64,000 nt of DNA, taken from NCBI RefSeq assembly GCF_022965805.1, contig NC_133116.1, positions 6,200,001 through 6,264,000 on the forward strand, written 5' to 3'. A program made the translations under genes and the position numbers. Source of the stretch: Primulina eburnea (Eukaryota > Streptophyta > Magnoliopsida > Lamiales > Gesneriaceae). Position 1 is the first letter of the stretch. Each line of letters starts with the position of its first letter. The notes below the pieces were generated by a model. That model worked only from the letters and a program-made list of their open reading frames with translations, was not told where the DNA came from and made no database searches. Of this stretch, positions 14,364 to 25,793 are shown piece after piece.

Positions 14364-16283
14364 TTATATACCGACCCAAATATTTTTTTGTTTGATTGCC
14401 TCCATTATTGATTCAAACTTACAGATTTGATTCTGTGTGCCTGCCGCCCAGCATAAATCTTTCAGATGCACGTCTTTAAATTTAGCGTTGAAGTTTGAAC
14501 ACACGTGTCTCAAACAAAACCGATGCACACCGTGTGGAGGTTGAAAATAGGGTAGGTCTGCAGTTGCACGCATGATTCCCTTATGTCTATCAGAAATAAG
14601 ACACACGCAATTTTGACCACGAACAACATGTCTTCCGAGATTCTCCAAGAACCATTTCCAAGAATCTGTTGTTTCTTCATCCACAATAGCAAATGCTAGC
14701 GGTAGAACCTGATTGTTCGCATCCAGAGTGACACCGATCAACATTTTGTGCTTGTATTTCGTATACAAGTGTGTACCATCAACACTAATTATTTTCCGAC
14801 AATGCCGAAACCCATCAACACACGGCCTAAATGCTCAGAAAACATAGTTCAGTGTCTTACTCATTTCATTGTTGGCTCTGAGATGCTTCCACTCCACAAC
14901 TGTTCCCGGATTGTATTTGGACAAAGCACACATATACTTCGGGAGTAATTGAACCGAGCTCTCCCATGTACCATAAGCAATTTTCATAGCACGTTTCAAA
15001 CTTCGCCATGCCTTCAGGTACGAGATTTGATAACCATATTCATCTTTCACATTTTCAATGATGTACTTAATCTCGTACGAAGGATCACAACGAACAACTC
15101 CCAATAGCGTATGTGCCACCATCTCACTGCTCAAGTTCTTATGGTCTATACCAACAGACGTAGATATACATGTGTGAGGCCCGCCATATTTTGTTATCTT
15201 CCAATAACCTGTTTTGGCCTTCAATGAAGCGCGCAGTCCCCATCGACAAATGAGCGTAGAAGAATTATTTTTACAACGTAACTTCAACAAACTGCGTGTG
15301 CTATCCTCGACACGGTACTCACGCCTGACAACTCTGACTGAATAATCCTTCACAGATGCAATAAGATCATTCTTATCTTTAAATAACATGTTGACGCATA
15401 ATTCACCTCTATCCGGATTGTAATAGCTTGATTTCACTCCAGAAGAAACATCGACAGAATCAGGATGCTCTTCCCCAAAAAATTTATTGAAAAAAGATGG
15501 TATTTCAGAAGTGTTTGACAGAAATGGTACGGTCTGCCTCTGCAATGTGTCACGTGGTGGTTGTTGAGATGATGTCCCCTCACCAGGATTCGTAGAAATA
15601 TTCACTTCATCATCAACATTCGCATCGTCTTCTTCAGACTCGCTGTATGATATATCGGGTTCGGAATCAGTCCTCCAAATATAATCATTATTGGCCTCAT
15701 CCGGACAACGAGCACTCGTATCTAATGTTGGATTCGGCCAATATGGAACATTATTTTGTTCAGACGAGACATTTATAAATTGATCCCAAGGCCCACTTAC
15801 ATCATCGAAACTCATATTACCGAGTCCTTCAGTAACCTGTGGAACATAAGATTCTTGCTCCTGGAAACCACCATATGTAGACGTACCGGGTTGGTTACAA
15901 AAACCAAAATCGGATGCATGTGGAACGCACGATTCAGGATCATCAAATCCAACATTATTCTCAATTGAATTTGCTTCCACGTACAGATGGAAAACATGCA
16001 TATTGTCACATTGCATTACAAACTGTAAAACATCGTCATCAACGAGATTGACTTGAATTTCATGCCAAGATGCTCTCTCCATGAATGAATACTTGGTTGA
16101 CATCTTCAAAACAAAATTCGTTGGATCGATTGCTAACATTTTATGCACAACTTCAACAAACTCCATCAAATTAATGGATCGTGATACTCGTATCGGTCTA
16201 ACAAATGGAATGCTATATTCAATCGATTCATTATCGCTAACTACATGACCACCAAAATATAAGAGTACGTCGATGTTAGACAT
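14364..16283 (-). pseudogene. MULE (mudrA-type) transposase, nonsense-broken and 3'-truncated
   Basis: An open frame from ATG at 16283 runs 482 codons to a TGA at 14837-14835, then stays open in the same frame to 14364. The N-terminal half has the MuDR-type start (LLYFGGHVV), an acidic linker, and the MULE N-terminal zinc-binding region (LRCKN...CRWGLRAS...GPHTC). The second half has the catalytic start VDGTH, KHKMLIGVTLDANNQVLPLA, CLISDRHKGI and HRFCLRHVCSN. The stop replaces the tryptophan of the conserved VFWAF-type block (TGG to TGA). The frame ends after FESIMEAIKQ, so the final acidic residue region and the SWIM zinc finger are missing. Confidence 0.9.
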
Positions 16284-16559
16284 TTTTCACTGAGATTGGA
16301 GAAAAATTCAAAGACAAGTGAGGGAAATTTTATGAGAATTGTTAACTGATTCAATCGAAAATGTTTCAATTATATAGGAATTGTTTCTCTATTATTGGTC
16401 TTCACGTGAAATTTTTCAGTGTCTCGTTTTCTCAGCTTTCACGTGAATTGTTCAGGAATCGTTCGTACATGTAATAAAGACATAAGAATGGGTCAAAACA
16501 AAACGATTGGTGGAGTAAAATCGATAAAATTGTAAAAAAAAAAATAATATAAAATACAG

Positions 16560-16830
16560 CGTCTGCGCTCAGTATGCGCGTACGGTGCTCCACGTAGGAG
16601 CGTCCGCGCTTACCGAGCGCGGACGCTTCTCCACGTAGGAGCGTCCGCTGATGAGAAGCGCGGACGCTCCTACGTGGAGCAGCGTCCGCGCTTGGTAAGC
16701 GCGGACGGTGCTCCACGCAGGCAGCGTCCGCGCTTCTCATCAGCGGATTGAGGTAGTTTTGATACATCTTTTTTTTTTAAAGTATTTTTGAAAAAAAATT
16801 TAAAATTTAAATTAGTTTTAATAAAAACCC
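16560..16830 (-). repeat. Right terminal inverted repeat of the MULE with expanded palindromes
   Basis: Inverted counterpart of 13714-13880, but longer on the inner side. Alternating units GCGCGGACGCTCCTACGTGG and their reverse complements repeat several times (16560-16740), making a dense self-complementary array that the left end lacks. Confidence 0.88.
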
Positions 16831-17018
16831 TGAATTTTGACGGCTTTGGTCTAATAATTATTATAATTCTTTCACTAATATTTATTATTTGAATTCGAAC
16901 ATTTAAATAATCGGTAGATGGCATTATATATTACTTATTTGAATTCCAACATGTAAATATCAACTTCCTTCTTTTTATAATAATAATTCGATTATGGTAT
17001 GAATAAAGAACAGTCTTA

Positions 17019-17647
17019 CGGTGGGTTTGGTATGCATAATTAGGTGGGTTTATTATTTTTAATCCTACCTAATCCAATGTTTGGTATGATTTTTATTTAA
17101 TCAACTCAATCTCTCATATGAATGATTAGGTTGCATTAAGTGTGATTAAATAATACCTCATTCCCTCTTTGGATTATTTATCCTTCTTTTATCCCTACCC
17201 TCTTTCCAATTTTATCCTTTCTCTTTCACCAACGTCGGACCACCTCCGACGCGGACCACCTCCGACACAGGACCGTCGTCGAGCCTCCGTTGGACCGCCA
17301 CCGGACTACCTCCGTTGCCGGGCCGCCGCCGGCCGTCGGACCACCTCCTGACTCCGACCAGCCGCCTATCGCCGTCGGACCGCCTCCCATCGCTGACCGC
17401 TGATCGCCGCGGGCCGTCGGACCACCTCCGTTGCCGGGCCGTCGTCGGAATGAAGAAGAAAAAATAAAGAAAAGAGCAATTTTGTCATTTCATCATAAAA
17501 TTCAAAATTATCTCATACTTAAAAATCATACCAAACATAATACTATTTTACTTCATATATTACATTTCTATTACAATAATTTTTTTTATCATTTAGAATT
17601 TTAGATATTAATCATTAGTTTATTTTATCCTCCTACCAAACACAGCC
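17019..17647. mobile_element. Harbinger/Tourist-type MITE with GC-rich core
   Basis: 629 bp between 3-bp duplications TTA (17016-17018 and 17648-17650). Ends are CGGTGGGTTTGGTA and, inverted, GGCTGTGTTTGGTA. The middle (17230-17450) is strikingly GC-rich with repeated 'ggaccacctccg' phrases, apparently captured sequence, while the flanks are AT-rich. No transposase. Confidence 0.72.
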
Positions 17648-17855
17648 TTACTGATTAAAGTAGAATCATAATAATCCCTGAGGGTGTTTGAATGATGAAA
17701 TATATGAATGTTTAATCAATAGTCAGAAGTTAATTTTTTCTAGCAACGTTTTTTTGGATGAACCTGAAGTTGAATATATATGATGGAACTCGTAGTAGTT
17801 ATTTTTCGGTGTGTGCTGAGTCAACCATCATGTTAACGCAGTGTATATATATATA

Positions 17856-18034
17856 ATAGGTCTCTTGTGAGACGGTCTCACGAATCTTGATCTGTGAGAC
17901 GGTCAACCCTACCGATATTCACAATAAAAATTAATACTTTTAGCGTAAAAAGTAATACTTTTTCATAGATGACTCTAATAAGAGATTCGTCTCACAAAAT
18001 ACGACATGTGAGACCGTCTCACACAAGTTTTTGT

Positions 18035-18035
<1 letters not shown>
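17856..18035 (-). mobile_element. 9-bp-TSD MITE (GAGACGGTCTC family), copy 3
   Basis: About 180 bp, 'ggtctcttgtgagacgg' to 'acaagtttttgtc', inserted at the edge of an AT dinucleotide array, so the target duplication cannot be read with certainty. Confidence 0.75.

Positions 18036-18083
<48 letters not shown>
18036..18083. repeat. (TA)n microsatellite
   Basis: Simple TA repeat between two MITE copies. A shorter TA run follows at 18249-18275. Confidence 0.9.
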
Positions 18084-18086
<3 letters not shown>

Positions 18087-18246
18087 TAAGTGTCTTGTGG
18101 GACGGTCTCACGAATCTTTATCTGTAATACGGGTCAACCCTACCGATATTTAAAATAAAAAATAATACTTTTTAATGGATGACCCAAATAAGATATATGT
18201 CTCACAAAATACGACCCGTGAGAGAGTCTCACACGAGTTTTTGCTC
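18084..18246 (-). mobile_element. 9-bp-TSD MITE (GAGACGGTCTC family), copy 4
   Basis: About 163 bp, 'gagtaagtgtcttgtgg' to 'acgagtttttgctc', shortened in the middle. It lies about 215 bp beyond the stop codon of the polygalacturonase gene and in the same orientation as copy 3. Confidence 0.75.
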
Positions 18247-18460
18247 TTTCATATATATATATATATATATATATAACTCACGTAATCTTTGGAAACAATA
18301 ATTCATATACTCACTATTATAAAATAAAAATCCTCACTAATCTCTTCACTATCTAGTACCGGAAGAAATTAAGGGGCCAGCTAGCCTCGCCCGGCCTCAC
18401 AAAAAAGAAGGAAAACTAGTATAAAAATAATAAAACTTGTGATCTCTATGAGCTAACTAG

Positions 18461-21167
18461 TTAGCAAGAATCATTATTCCCCGGATTAATGTTGTTGCTA
18501 GCTGGCTTTCCAATTTGCAAGCAATTCACCGGAGGAGTTGTGGGAGACAAGAGCTTTCCGAATGCTTGCCAACAATAAGGATCGTACATGTGATATCTTT
18601 GTTTCTGAGGCTGCAGATCTATTCTGGTCAGTGTGACATCCGTGCACGGTATGTTATCGCTGCACGCGAAGTGGACGGGGCTCACCGTATACGTTCCCCT
18701 TATATTTTCGTAACTTATACCTGATAGAGCCACTGCAGACGTTTGATTCTTGCAGCTTCGGGCGTCGCAATAATATTGGTCGATGATAATCGGGAGTTGG
18801 ACTTCGGATACCTGAATGTTTGAGAATTGTATTCCTTGCACAGATCCTAATCCACCCTGGAAAGGTGATATATAGTTTTCTTCAGGAATCACGACTAGTG
18901 GTAAATGTTTGAATATATTACATCCAATATTAATGTTGCTGTTTTACCTGCCATGTTTTTATTCGGGCACCATTCTTCGTGCCCCGAAAGAACACGTCTC
19001 GAACGGTGACATTAGATACACAAGCCTTGGTATTGTCTTTTCCTAGACCTCCGATACTGATGCCATGTCCTGGTCCGCAGTTGACATCATGTATGTATAC
19101 ATTGGTGCATCCGGTTTGTATGGATACACAATCATCCCCTGAATTCACATGACTACCTGTTTAATTAGTTCATCACACATACAAAGAGTGGAAAATGTAG
19201 TTTTTGCAGTGTTCATTCACGTACCACAAGCAAGATTGGAATTACGAATAAGCACATCTTTGGAGTTTTGGAGATGTATTCCGTCCGTATTCGGGCTGTC
19301 GCCGGGGGATGAGACACTAAAATTATAGACGGATACTCCGATGCAATTGTCGAATTTTAGATGACATTGAGGGCTGTTCTGTATGCTTATTCCGGTTACC
19401 GTCACATTGAAACTTCCATAGAATCTAAGTGCCTAAGCATTAAGAACCATATCGTTCCATTTTAGTAAAAACTGAAACTCACATTTAGTTCAAATACAGG
19501 GCTCAATTAATGTAATGTCAATGTCAGTTCTCACCGTTGGCTTTATGCGTGGCATTTTCTCTCCAGACGAGTTTGCAAGCTGCGATATTTAGCCCAAAAA
19601 GTAAAATTTAGTGACAATTAGAAGGATATATAATGGAAGCACTTGCGAAATATTAAGCACTTTATGTATGGGAATTAAGTTAACTAACGAAAGATAAAGA
19701 GAATAATCATACTGAAATAGGAGGGCTTTCCTTCATTGTTCCATTTGATGGGTTTAAAAGTGTTGATCGACCATCCAAGGGATCATCTTCGTATGAAGAA
19801 CCTTGCCACCAAACAGCCCCATTGCCGTCTATCGTCCCGCTTCCCGTTACCGTAATTCCTACCAGTTTTGTAAATTCAAGCCACTGAAGAAGACCAGAGC
19901 CCCATGCCTTTGAGCTTGTTGGGGCAACAATTTTACCATCTAACTGCCAAAAATTCAACAAACACGTCACCTTGATCAACATATTTTGGATATGTAATTT
20001 GAAATAAATGCATTTATAGTTTACCTGAAATACAATTTTGTGTTGGCAATATGGACCAGAAAATGAAATTGGTCCCACTAGAAATACATATTCTGTTGGG
20101 ACATGGACGATCGAGGCTTCAACCTTGCAAGCAGCAGCCCATGCAGCTCGAAATGCCTGCATTGAATTCACCCATATGGATCTTTAATTTCATTACTTTT
20201 AATTAATTCCTGTAATTTTATATTTATTATGAACAAATTATTATATATTAAAGTATTGTAATGGTAAGCTGTATTTTGTTGCTATACTTAAACTGTGATA
20301 TTAATTAAATTAAAGCTTTCTTATCCATTATATATATTTTATTTGAAATTAAAGCATATATCAATAACAGAATTAATGACCCGATGTTCGAGAATACTCC
20401 ATTATCCTATAATATTTAAATAATATATTATTAAAATCACGACCAGTTTTACAAAACATTACGTATATAATAAATAAATATTAAAATAGTTTTCAGGGGA
20501 ATTTTCTTTTATGCCACAATTAGAACCTAACTTTTGTCCCGACCACCAAAATTCACCTTTTAACAGTTGTCTCGTGACAAGAGGAAACATGATAGTGTGA
20601 TATTATATTATTATTAAATTATGTAATGTTCACAAATTCTATAACGACTGATGAATTTTTTGTACGTACTACGTATATAAACTTTACCTTTGTGTCATCC
20701 GTGGTTCCATCACCTTTGGCTCCAAATTCCAACACATTATACACCGTGGAACCAGGTGGTTTTTCACCTTTGTTGGGTGGCGGAGTAATTGTGGGAGGAG
20801 GGCTTCCTTTGTGTCCTGTGGTTGGTGGTGGCGGAGGGCTTCTTTTGTGTCCTCCAGTAGGCGGTGGCACTAGTGCCAGTGGCGGAGCCAATGCTGGTGG
20901 TGGTGGTGGCGGGGGAGTCAGAGCTAGTGGTGGTGCTTTTGGAGAATGAGCTTTATGTGCTGATTTACCAGCATGGCCATGATGAAGATAATTGGAGCCA
21001 TGTTTTTTGTCTTTCTTCTTGGATTGGGAAGCTGAGCTACTTATTGAATTTTGCCTCCAATGACTGCCTACTCTTCTTGCATTACAAGTGCTTTCCATGC
21101 AAGAAAGCCATAAAACAAGAAATATGGTAAGCAAAAATATGATGTTCTTCAAGCAAAAAGCACCCAT
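18461..21167 (-). CDS. Polygalacturonase (GH28) with a proline-rich N-terminal extension
   Basis: Secreted pectinase that hydrolyses homogalacturonan in the cell wall. Seven exons: 21167-20688, 20156-20025, 19943-19713, 19579-19535, 19432-19225, 19138-18948 and 18856-18461. Phases fit; 560 residues. Residues 1 to about 30 are a signal peptide (hydrophobic [14 protein letters not shown]). Next come a His/Lys/Ser stretch and a long Pro-rich segment ([23 protein letters not shown]), then [17 protein letters not shown], the usual start of the GH28 beta-helix. All four GH28 motifs are present: [27 protein letters not shown] and RIKTW. The extension resembles the At1g48100 subgroup; it may anchor the enzyme in the wall (inference). 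A hAT MITE lies 150 bp upstream. Confidence 0.95.
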
Positions 21168-21317
21168 TTTTTGTCTATTGAAGTGCGTGGATGCGTGGCG
21201 CGGCTGTGGGGGATATGGTGGTGGTATTGGTAGTGGTAGTGGTGGAGGAGGTGATGATTGGTATAAAGATGGTTCTGTTAGTATATGTAAGGAGGATGGG
21301 TTTGAAGGCGTTATACG

Positions 21318-21678
21318 CAGGGGCGGATTTAGTGTAGGGCGAACGAGGGCCACGGCCCCCCAAAAAATTTAAAAAAAAATTTTAGTGTATATTAATTTTT
21401 TTTAAACTAAATATATAAACAGATATATATACATGGCCCCCCCAAAATGAATGATACGTCCATGTATCTCAGTGGCTAAAGCCAATTATAATGTTTGATC
21501 CGCCCGATTTCGAAACGTGGTCCCTCTTTTTTTTTGGCTTAGCGACGGTTGTGACGAAAACCGTCGCAAAATCCGCGACGGTTTCTTATAACCGTCGCCA
21601 TATAGCGACGGTTTTTGCGAAAACCGTCGCAAAATAAACTAAGCGGCCCCCCAGTGTCTAAATCCTAGATCTGCCCCG
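21318..21678. mobile_element. hAT-type MITE in the polygalacturonase promoter/leader
   Basis: 361 bp starting CAGGGGCGGATTTAG and ending CTAGATCTGCCCCG (imperfect inverted ends), with a perfect 8-bp duplication GTTATACG (21310-21317 and 21679-21686). Inside, palindromic GCGACGGTTTT / AAAACCGTCGC units at 21540-21635 recur also at about 29940-30075. It sits immediately upstream of the minus-strand polygalacturonase start codon. Confidence 0.88.
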
Positions 21679-21686
21679 GTTATACG

Positions 21687-23447
21687 AAGAAGCTAACTAT
21701 TCATGAGGACAAGAACTGAGGTTGTTGATCAATGTTAAAAAGACGTGTGTTTCTTTATTCCCCTATTCTCTTGTTATTTATCGCTTGGAATTCCTTGTTG
21801 CCAATTTTTTATGGTTGGGACCTCGATTTCTTATAATATGTCCAATTGAGCATGTTTTATATTAGTATATATTTTGTTAATGAAAAACTTCCAATAAAAA
21901 AGACAAGAGGGGTAAATAAATAGATGGGGAAATTGCATTTTTGGTCTTACATGTTATTATTCAAATTTTGGTCTTACGATGTTACTGATCTGTGATAAAA
22001 TAGGAGCAAAACCATCTACAAGTTACAGCAAGAAGTAAACGCAATAGAGCAAACACTATGGATGGACTAGTTCTAATGTTTGAACATTGAATATATACCT
22101 TACAAATTCACAATTCATTTGTCAAAACAGAATGATCTTATATTCTTTACGAAGTTATGACAAATATCTAACACATTGCTATCTAATAAAAGTTGCCCCA
22201 AATCTGATAATAAGATGATGAAAAATACTTGAAAAAGATTTGCTCGTACAGACACTGATGGATAAAGAAATTTCATGTTTTGGTGTTAACAAATAACTAA
22301 ACTGAACTGGTCCAGTTGAACAAAATTGATACGACTCCAACTGCAACTGAAATAGTTCCTATCAGAATATCAGTTTTCATTATTTCAGTTTACCTACATT
22401 CAATTTACCAGAATCGGTTTGAGCAACCAGATAAAAACAGATCGCAACAGTGTACGATACAAAGTTGATCGCAACAGTGTATGACCATCGAAACATGTTG
22501 ACATATGCTAAAAACAAGTCAACAGACACAAATCAACATATACTTCTTCAGGAACTATTTATAGATAAATAATTTAGCTGAACGAAGTTTGTTTTGTAAC
22601 AATTGAAAAAGGTCAAGTGCTCAAATCTTCGTCCGAACAAAAACTCAATCATTTTAGCACACCATAAAAAGTCTTGGAATCTTATTTGTTTTTAATGTTC
22701 ATTAAGTGCTAATATAGTACTGTAATTCATCACATTTGAATAGCAGTTTGCATATTGTCTATTACCAGAAAAGATATATTAGGAGTTTCAGTCTGACAGT
22801 GTCTAAATTCAAACTGAACTGGGATCTTACAAATCACCTGTATAATTCAAAGTCTTCTAGTGTGAGCCTTCCAAATGGAAGAAGAGGTAACGTAGGAGCT
22901 TGAGTCTCTGAACATCCAAAAATATATCTGTGCGTTTTTGTGTCATTTCTTTCATTATTTGTTCGCATATATAATTTTTTACAAGATACATCACAGCATA
23001 AGCAGTTCAACAATAAAACCACGAAAATGTATTTAAAATATTTGTCCAAATGAAACCCAAAACATATGACCCAGACGTCCTGGGAGTTGGCCGTAGTGTC
23101 CCTACCGTTGGTTCTTGCGTCTTCTAGGTCCTTCTGCCGTATCATGTTTGGATCGTATTGGCGACCCACATTACAAAAGGGTGTGTGTCGTGATATCATT
23201 GTTCGACGTAAATTCCCAAGCAGACATGTGAGCATGATGTTTGGGTCGTAGAAATACCAGTCGAGTATAACATAATAAATAAATATATATATTTGGTCAC
23301 ATGCGACCCCATCACGGGTTTCAGTTTTGTATTCATCAAAAATTGTTGTCCGCCTTAAAAATCAATTAGTTTACATTTTCTGATCACCATTTTCTGAAGA
23401 TTTATAATTTTAGGGTAACTTGAACTCAATTGCATATAATTAATTAG
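21687..23447. other. Intergenic DNA; one unrecognised open frame
   Basis: No confident gene. The minus-strand frame at 22834-23235 (133 codons) matches no family I know and has no clear splice or promoter context. A short direct repeat 'gatcgcaacagtgta' occurs at about 22441 and 22469. Confidence 0.4.
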
Positions 23448-23585
23448 ATAAAAACTCGTGTGAGACGGTCTTACGGGTCGTATTTTATGAGACGAATCTC
23501 TTATTTGGGTCATCCATGAAAAAATATTATTTTTTATGCTAAAAATATTATTTTTTATTGTATATCGGTAAGATTGACCCGTCTA
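23448..23585 (+). mobile_element. 9-bp-TSD MITE (GAGACGGTCTC family), copy 5, truncated
   Basis: The left end and middle are present ('aaaactcgtgtgagacggtc' to 'gacccgtct'); the right terminal palindrome is missing. Confidence 0.7.
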
Positions 23586-25194
23586 ACCGATTGTGTGTAT
23601 GTTTTGTGGAATATGAGGATGAGACAATCAATAAGTGTGTTCCACTAATTTCCAAAACCTTAAAACAACGATTTCGTGAATTCTATAACATCGATTTGGT
23701 TCATCACAACTTACAAACCGAATTCAGTTATTTCGTTCTGTCTCTAAGTCCTCAGCACTTGTTTCTTCTCTCCAATTGCTTATTAATTAATTTAAGGTAC
23801 ATAAGAACAAAAATTTGAGAATCTTTTGACCAACAAATTCATGTCGACACATCCTCATACTAGTGATGTTAAGCTCCATACATAGGAGGATTTTTAAAAC
23901 AACTTCGACGTTTTGTTGCGATCAGACTAATTGACTTATAGGCTGTAGCTCAAATTGTTACGGTTAAGATTTGGACCTAACTCAACTTCAAAAATTAGTT
24001 CAAATTGGGAGAATTGTCCAAATCCATATACGGACCTCTAAGAAACTCTATCCAACCGATGTGGGACTTCAACACACACCCTCACGCTCATGAATGAACA
24101 ATTAAGCGTGAAGGCATTAACGGGTGACACAATTATAGGTAATCTAACACATAATGGTAACTCTGGCATCTCATTTAATGTTAAATTAGGACTTGGACTT
24201 AAGTCCGGCTTGCAGAACCGTGTTTCGGATAACTGTTAGTGTTAGTCGGTTAGCTCTTTTTTTCAGTTGCTATAGTTGATAGTAGCGATAAACACTCCTA
24301 TTATATATATATATAAAGACTTAATGAAGTGAGCTTGGTACCGCGGAAAGCCTGTTCAAGGGGGTGGAGGAGAGAAGGGACTCCCCCAAGAGAGGCCCGA
24401 GCACAACGTCTTCATGAGTTAAGTGTTCCCACCTTGGGAGCTAGGTAAGATAGTAAGGCCTGCTCCTTTGTTGCCTTCCTTTATCAGACAACTATCCGAG
24501 TTCCACTTTTTTCGGATTCTTATTCCTTTGTTGAGGCAAATTTCTTTTTTATCGTGCCCATTAGGCTAGTCCAAATTGAATTAGTCAATGCGCTAAGTAC
24601 TAAAACCCAAAAACTAACTTGATAGATGTGAATTGTCAAAATTTATATATACAACTCTCAAGAACCATATACAATCGAAGTGAACAGTTAACACAAATGA
24701 TACCAAAATTCCTTTTAACGAAAGATATCTCAGGTCCAATACTTAAAAAAAATCCTCTCTAAATGTAAATTTTTTTAAAGATTTTTTGAGCACTACGAGC
24801 AGATTATTAATGATTTCATAATAAATTATTTGAGTAAGCCGCCATAGGCCGGCCAATTACATCTTCTGGTTCGAGCAAGATAGGAAAATACGGATCATAC
24901 CACGGCTTACTTTAGCAACATAATATAACTATGAATAATATCATAAAAATCTTATTTATTATTTTTACGTACATAAAATATATAAATTGACAGTGGGCTC
25001 GTTAAATAGTAGTTGAGATATTTAAATTAAGTACGAGATTTTTTATTTTATTTTATTTTTATAGTGGAGGGATGAATGAGATTTTTAGTTTTTAATATTG
25101 GCATAGAGACCAACAAAAAGTTGAAGTTGGGCTTTTCCGTTGTGGATGCCCTTACGCTCTAGATGATGTGTGAAAATTGACATATAAATTATTT
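23586..25194. other. Intergenic DNA with unclassified interspersed repeat
   Basis: No gene. At about 23940-24130, 'ccgatgtgggacttcaacac' next to 'cctcacgctcatgaatg' resembles a phrase widespread in plant retrotransposon-derived repeats. No element ends could be fixed. Confidence 0.35.
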
Positions 25195-25793
25195 TTAAAA
25201 AAAAAAATTGACCTCTGGCTCAAGGTCAATCAAGATTTCTGCATCTCTTTTTCCTGTTTGTTCTTTGTAATGAATCGTGGGACTCCTCAATATCGAATTC
25301 CAAATTATGGCATCACCCTGCCAAGGTGTATCTTTGAGTAACTTTTCTGCTTCGTTTGCCAAACCCGCAACTGCTTTGAAGATCAACCATACAGGAATAA
25401 TGCTGCCTCTCTGGATGTAGTCCACATCGAGTTTGCATTGCACGGAACACAAATCTTCCCTCGTCAACAAATCCTGGATGGCTGTCACCGTTAACACACT
25501 CAAAAATGTTACTTTATACGGTTTAAGACCATTTTGGATCATTGAATCATACATTTCAAGGCACTCGACTCAAAATCAATTTCGTGCTAGTTCGCTATTT
25601 ATTGATGTGAAACAGATGACATTTGGGGAAGCAACATGATTGAAAACCTGCCAAGAAAATTTAACACCACCTGATCTAGAATATGTACGGTCTCGCAAAT
25701 CTTTAATATATTTATTAGAACAACAGTAAAAAGAAGGAGAAAGGTACATAAATGTAAATTGATCAGAAGTGTACACGAGAATATTGTCAGCAT
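25195..25793 (-). pseudogene. Pentatricopeptide repeat (PPR) protein fragment
   Basis: Two overlapping-in-order minus-strand frames carry PPR text. 25776-25576 has YSRSGGVKFSWQVFNHV and NVICFTSI. 25554-25195 has MYDSMIQNGLKPYKVTFLSV, AEKLLKDTPWQGDAIIWNS and KRDAEILIDLEPE, the last typical of the E-motif end of PLS-class PPR proteins. The parts lie in different frames, many repeats are missing and no start is seen. It is a decayed C-terminal piece of an organelle RNA-processing gene. Confidence 0.75.

Larger units (their letters stand above)
13714..16830 (-). mobile_element. Mutator-like element (MULE) with long TIRs, two gene remnants
   Basis: A 3117-bp element bounded by a perfect 9-bp target duplication TGAATTTTG (13705-13713 and 16831-16839), the Mutator hallmark. 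Both ends begin GGGTTTTTATTAAAAC read inward and continue as long inverted repeats. Inside are a minus-strand mudrA-type transposase remnant and, convergent to it, a plus-strand plant-mobile-domain fragment. The tails of both genes are missing at about 14325-14364, so the element is an internally deleted, non-autonomous derivative. Confidence 0.93.

Noticed and set aside
20626..20949. Gly-rich plus-strand frame
   Set aside because: Antisense shadow of the Pro-rich segment of the polygalacturonase.
20619..21353. Longer polygalacturonase start at 21353
   Set aside because: The extra 62 residues are Pro-rich junk overlapping the hAT MITE. The signal peptide begins at the ATG at 21167.
22834..23251. 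133-codon minus-strand frame (and 61-codon plus-strand shadow)
   Set aside because: No recognisable domain, no promoter, no splice partners. Kept only as unexplained sequence.
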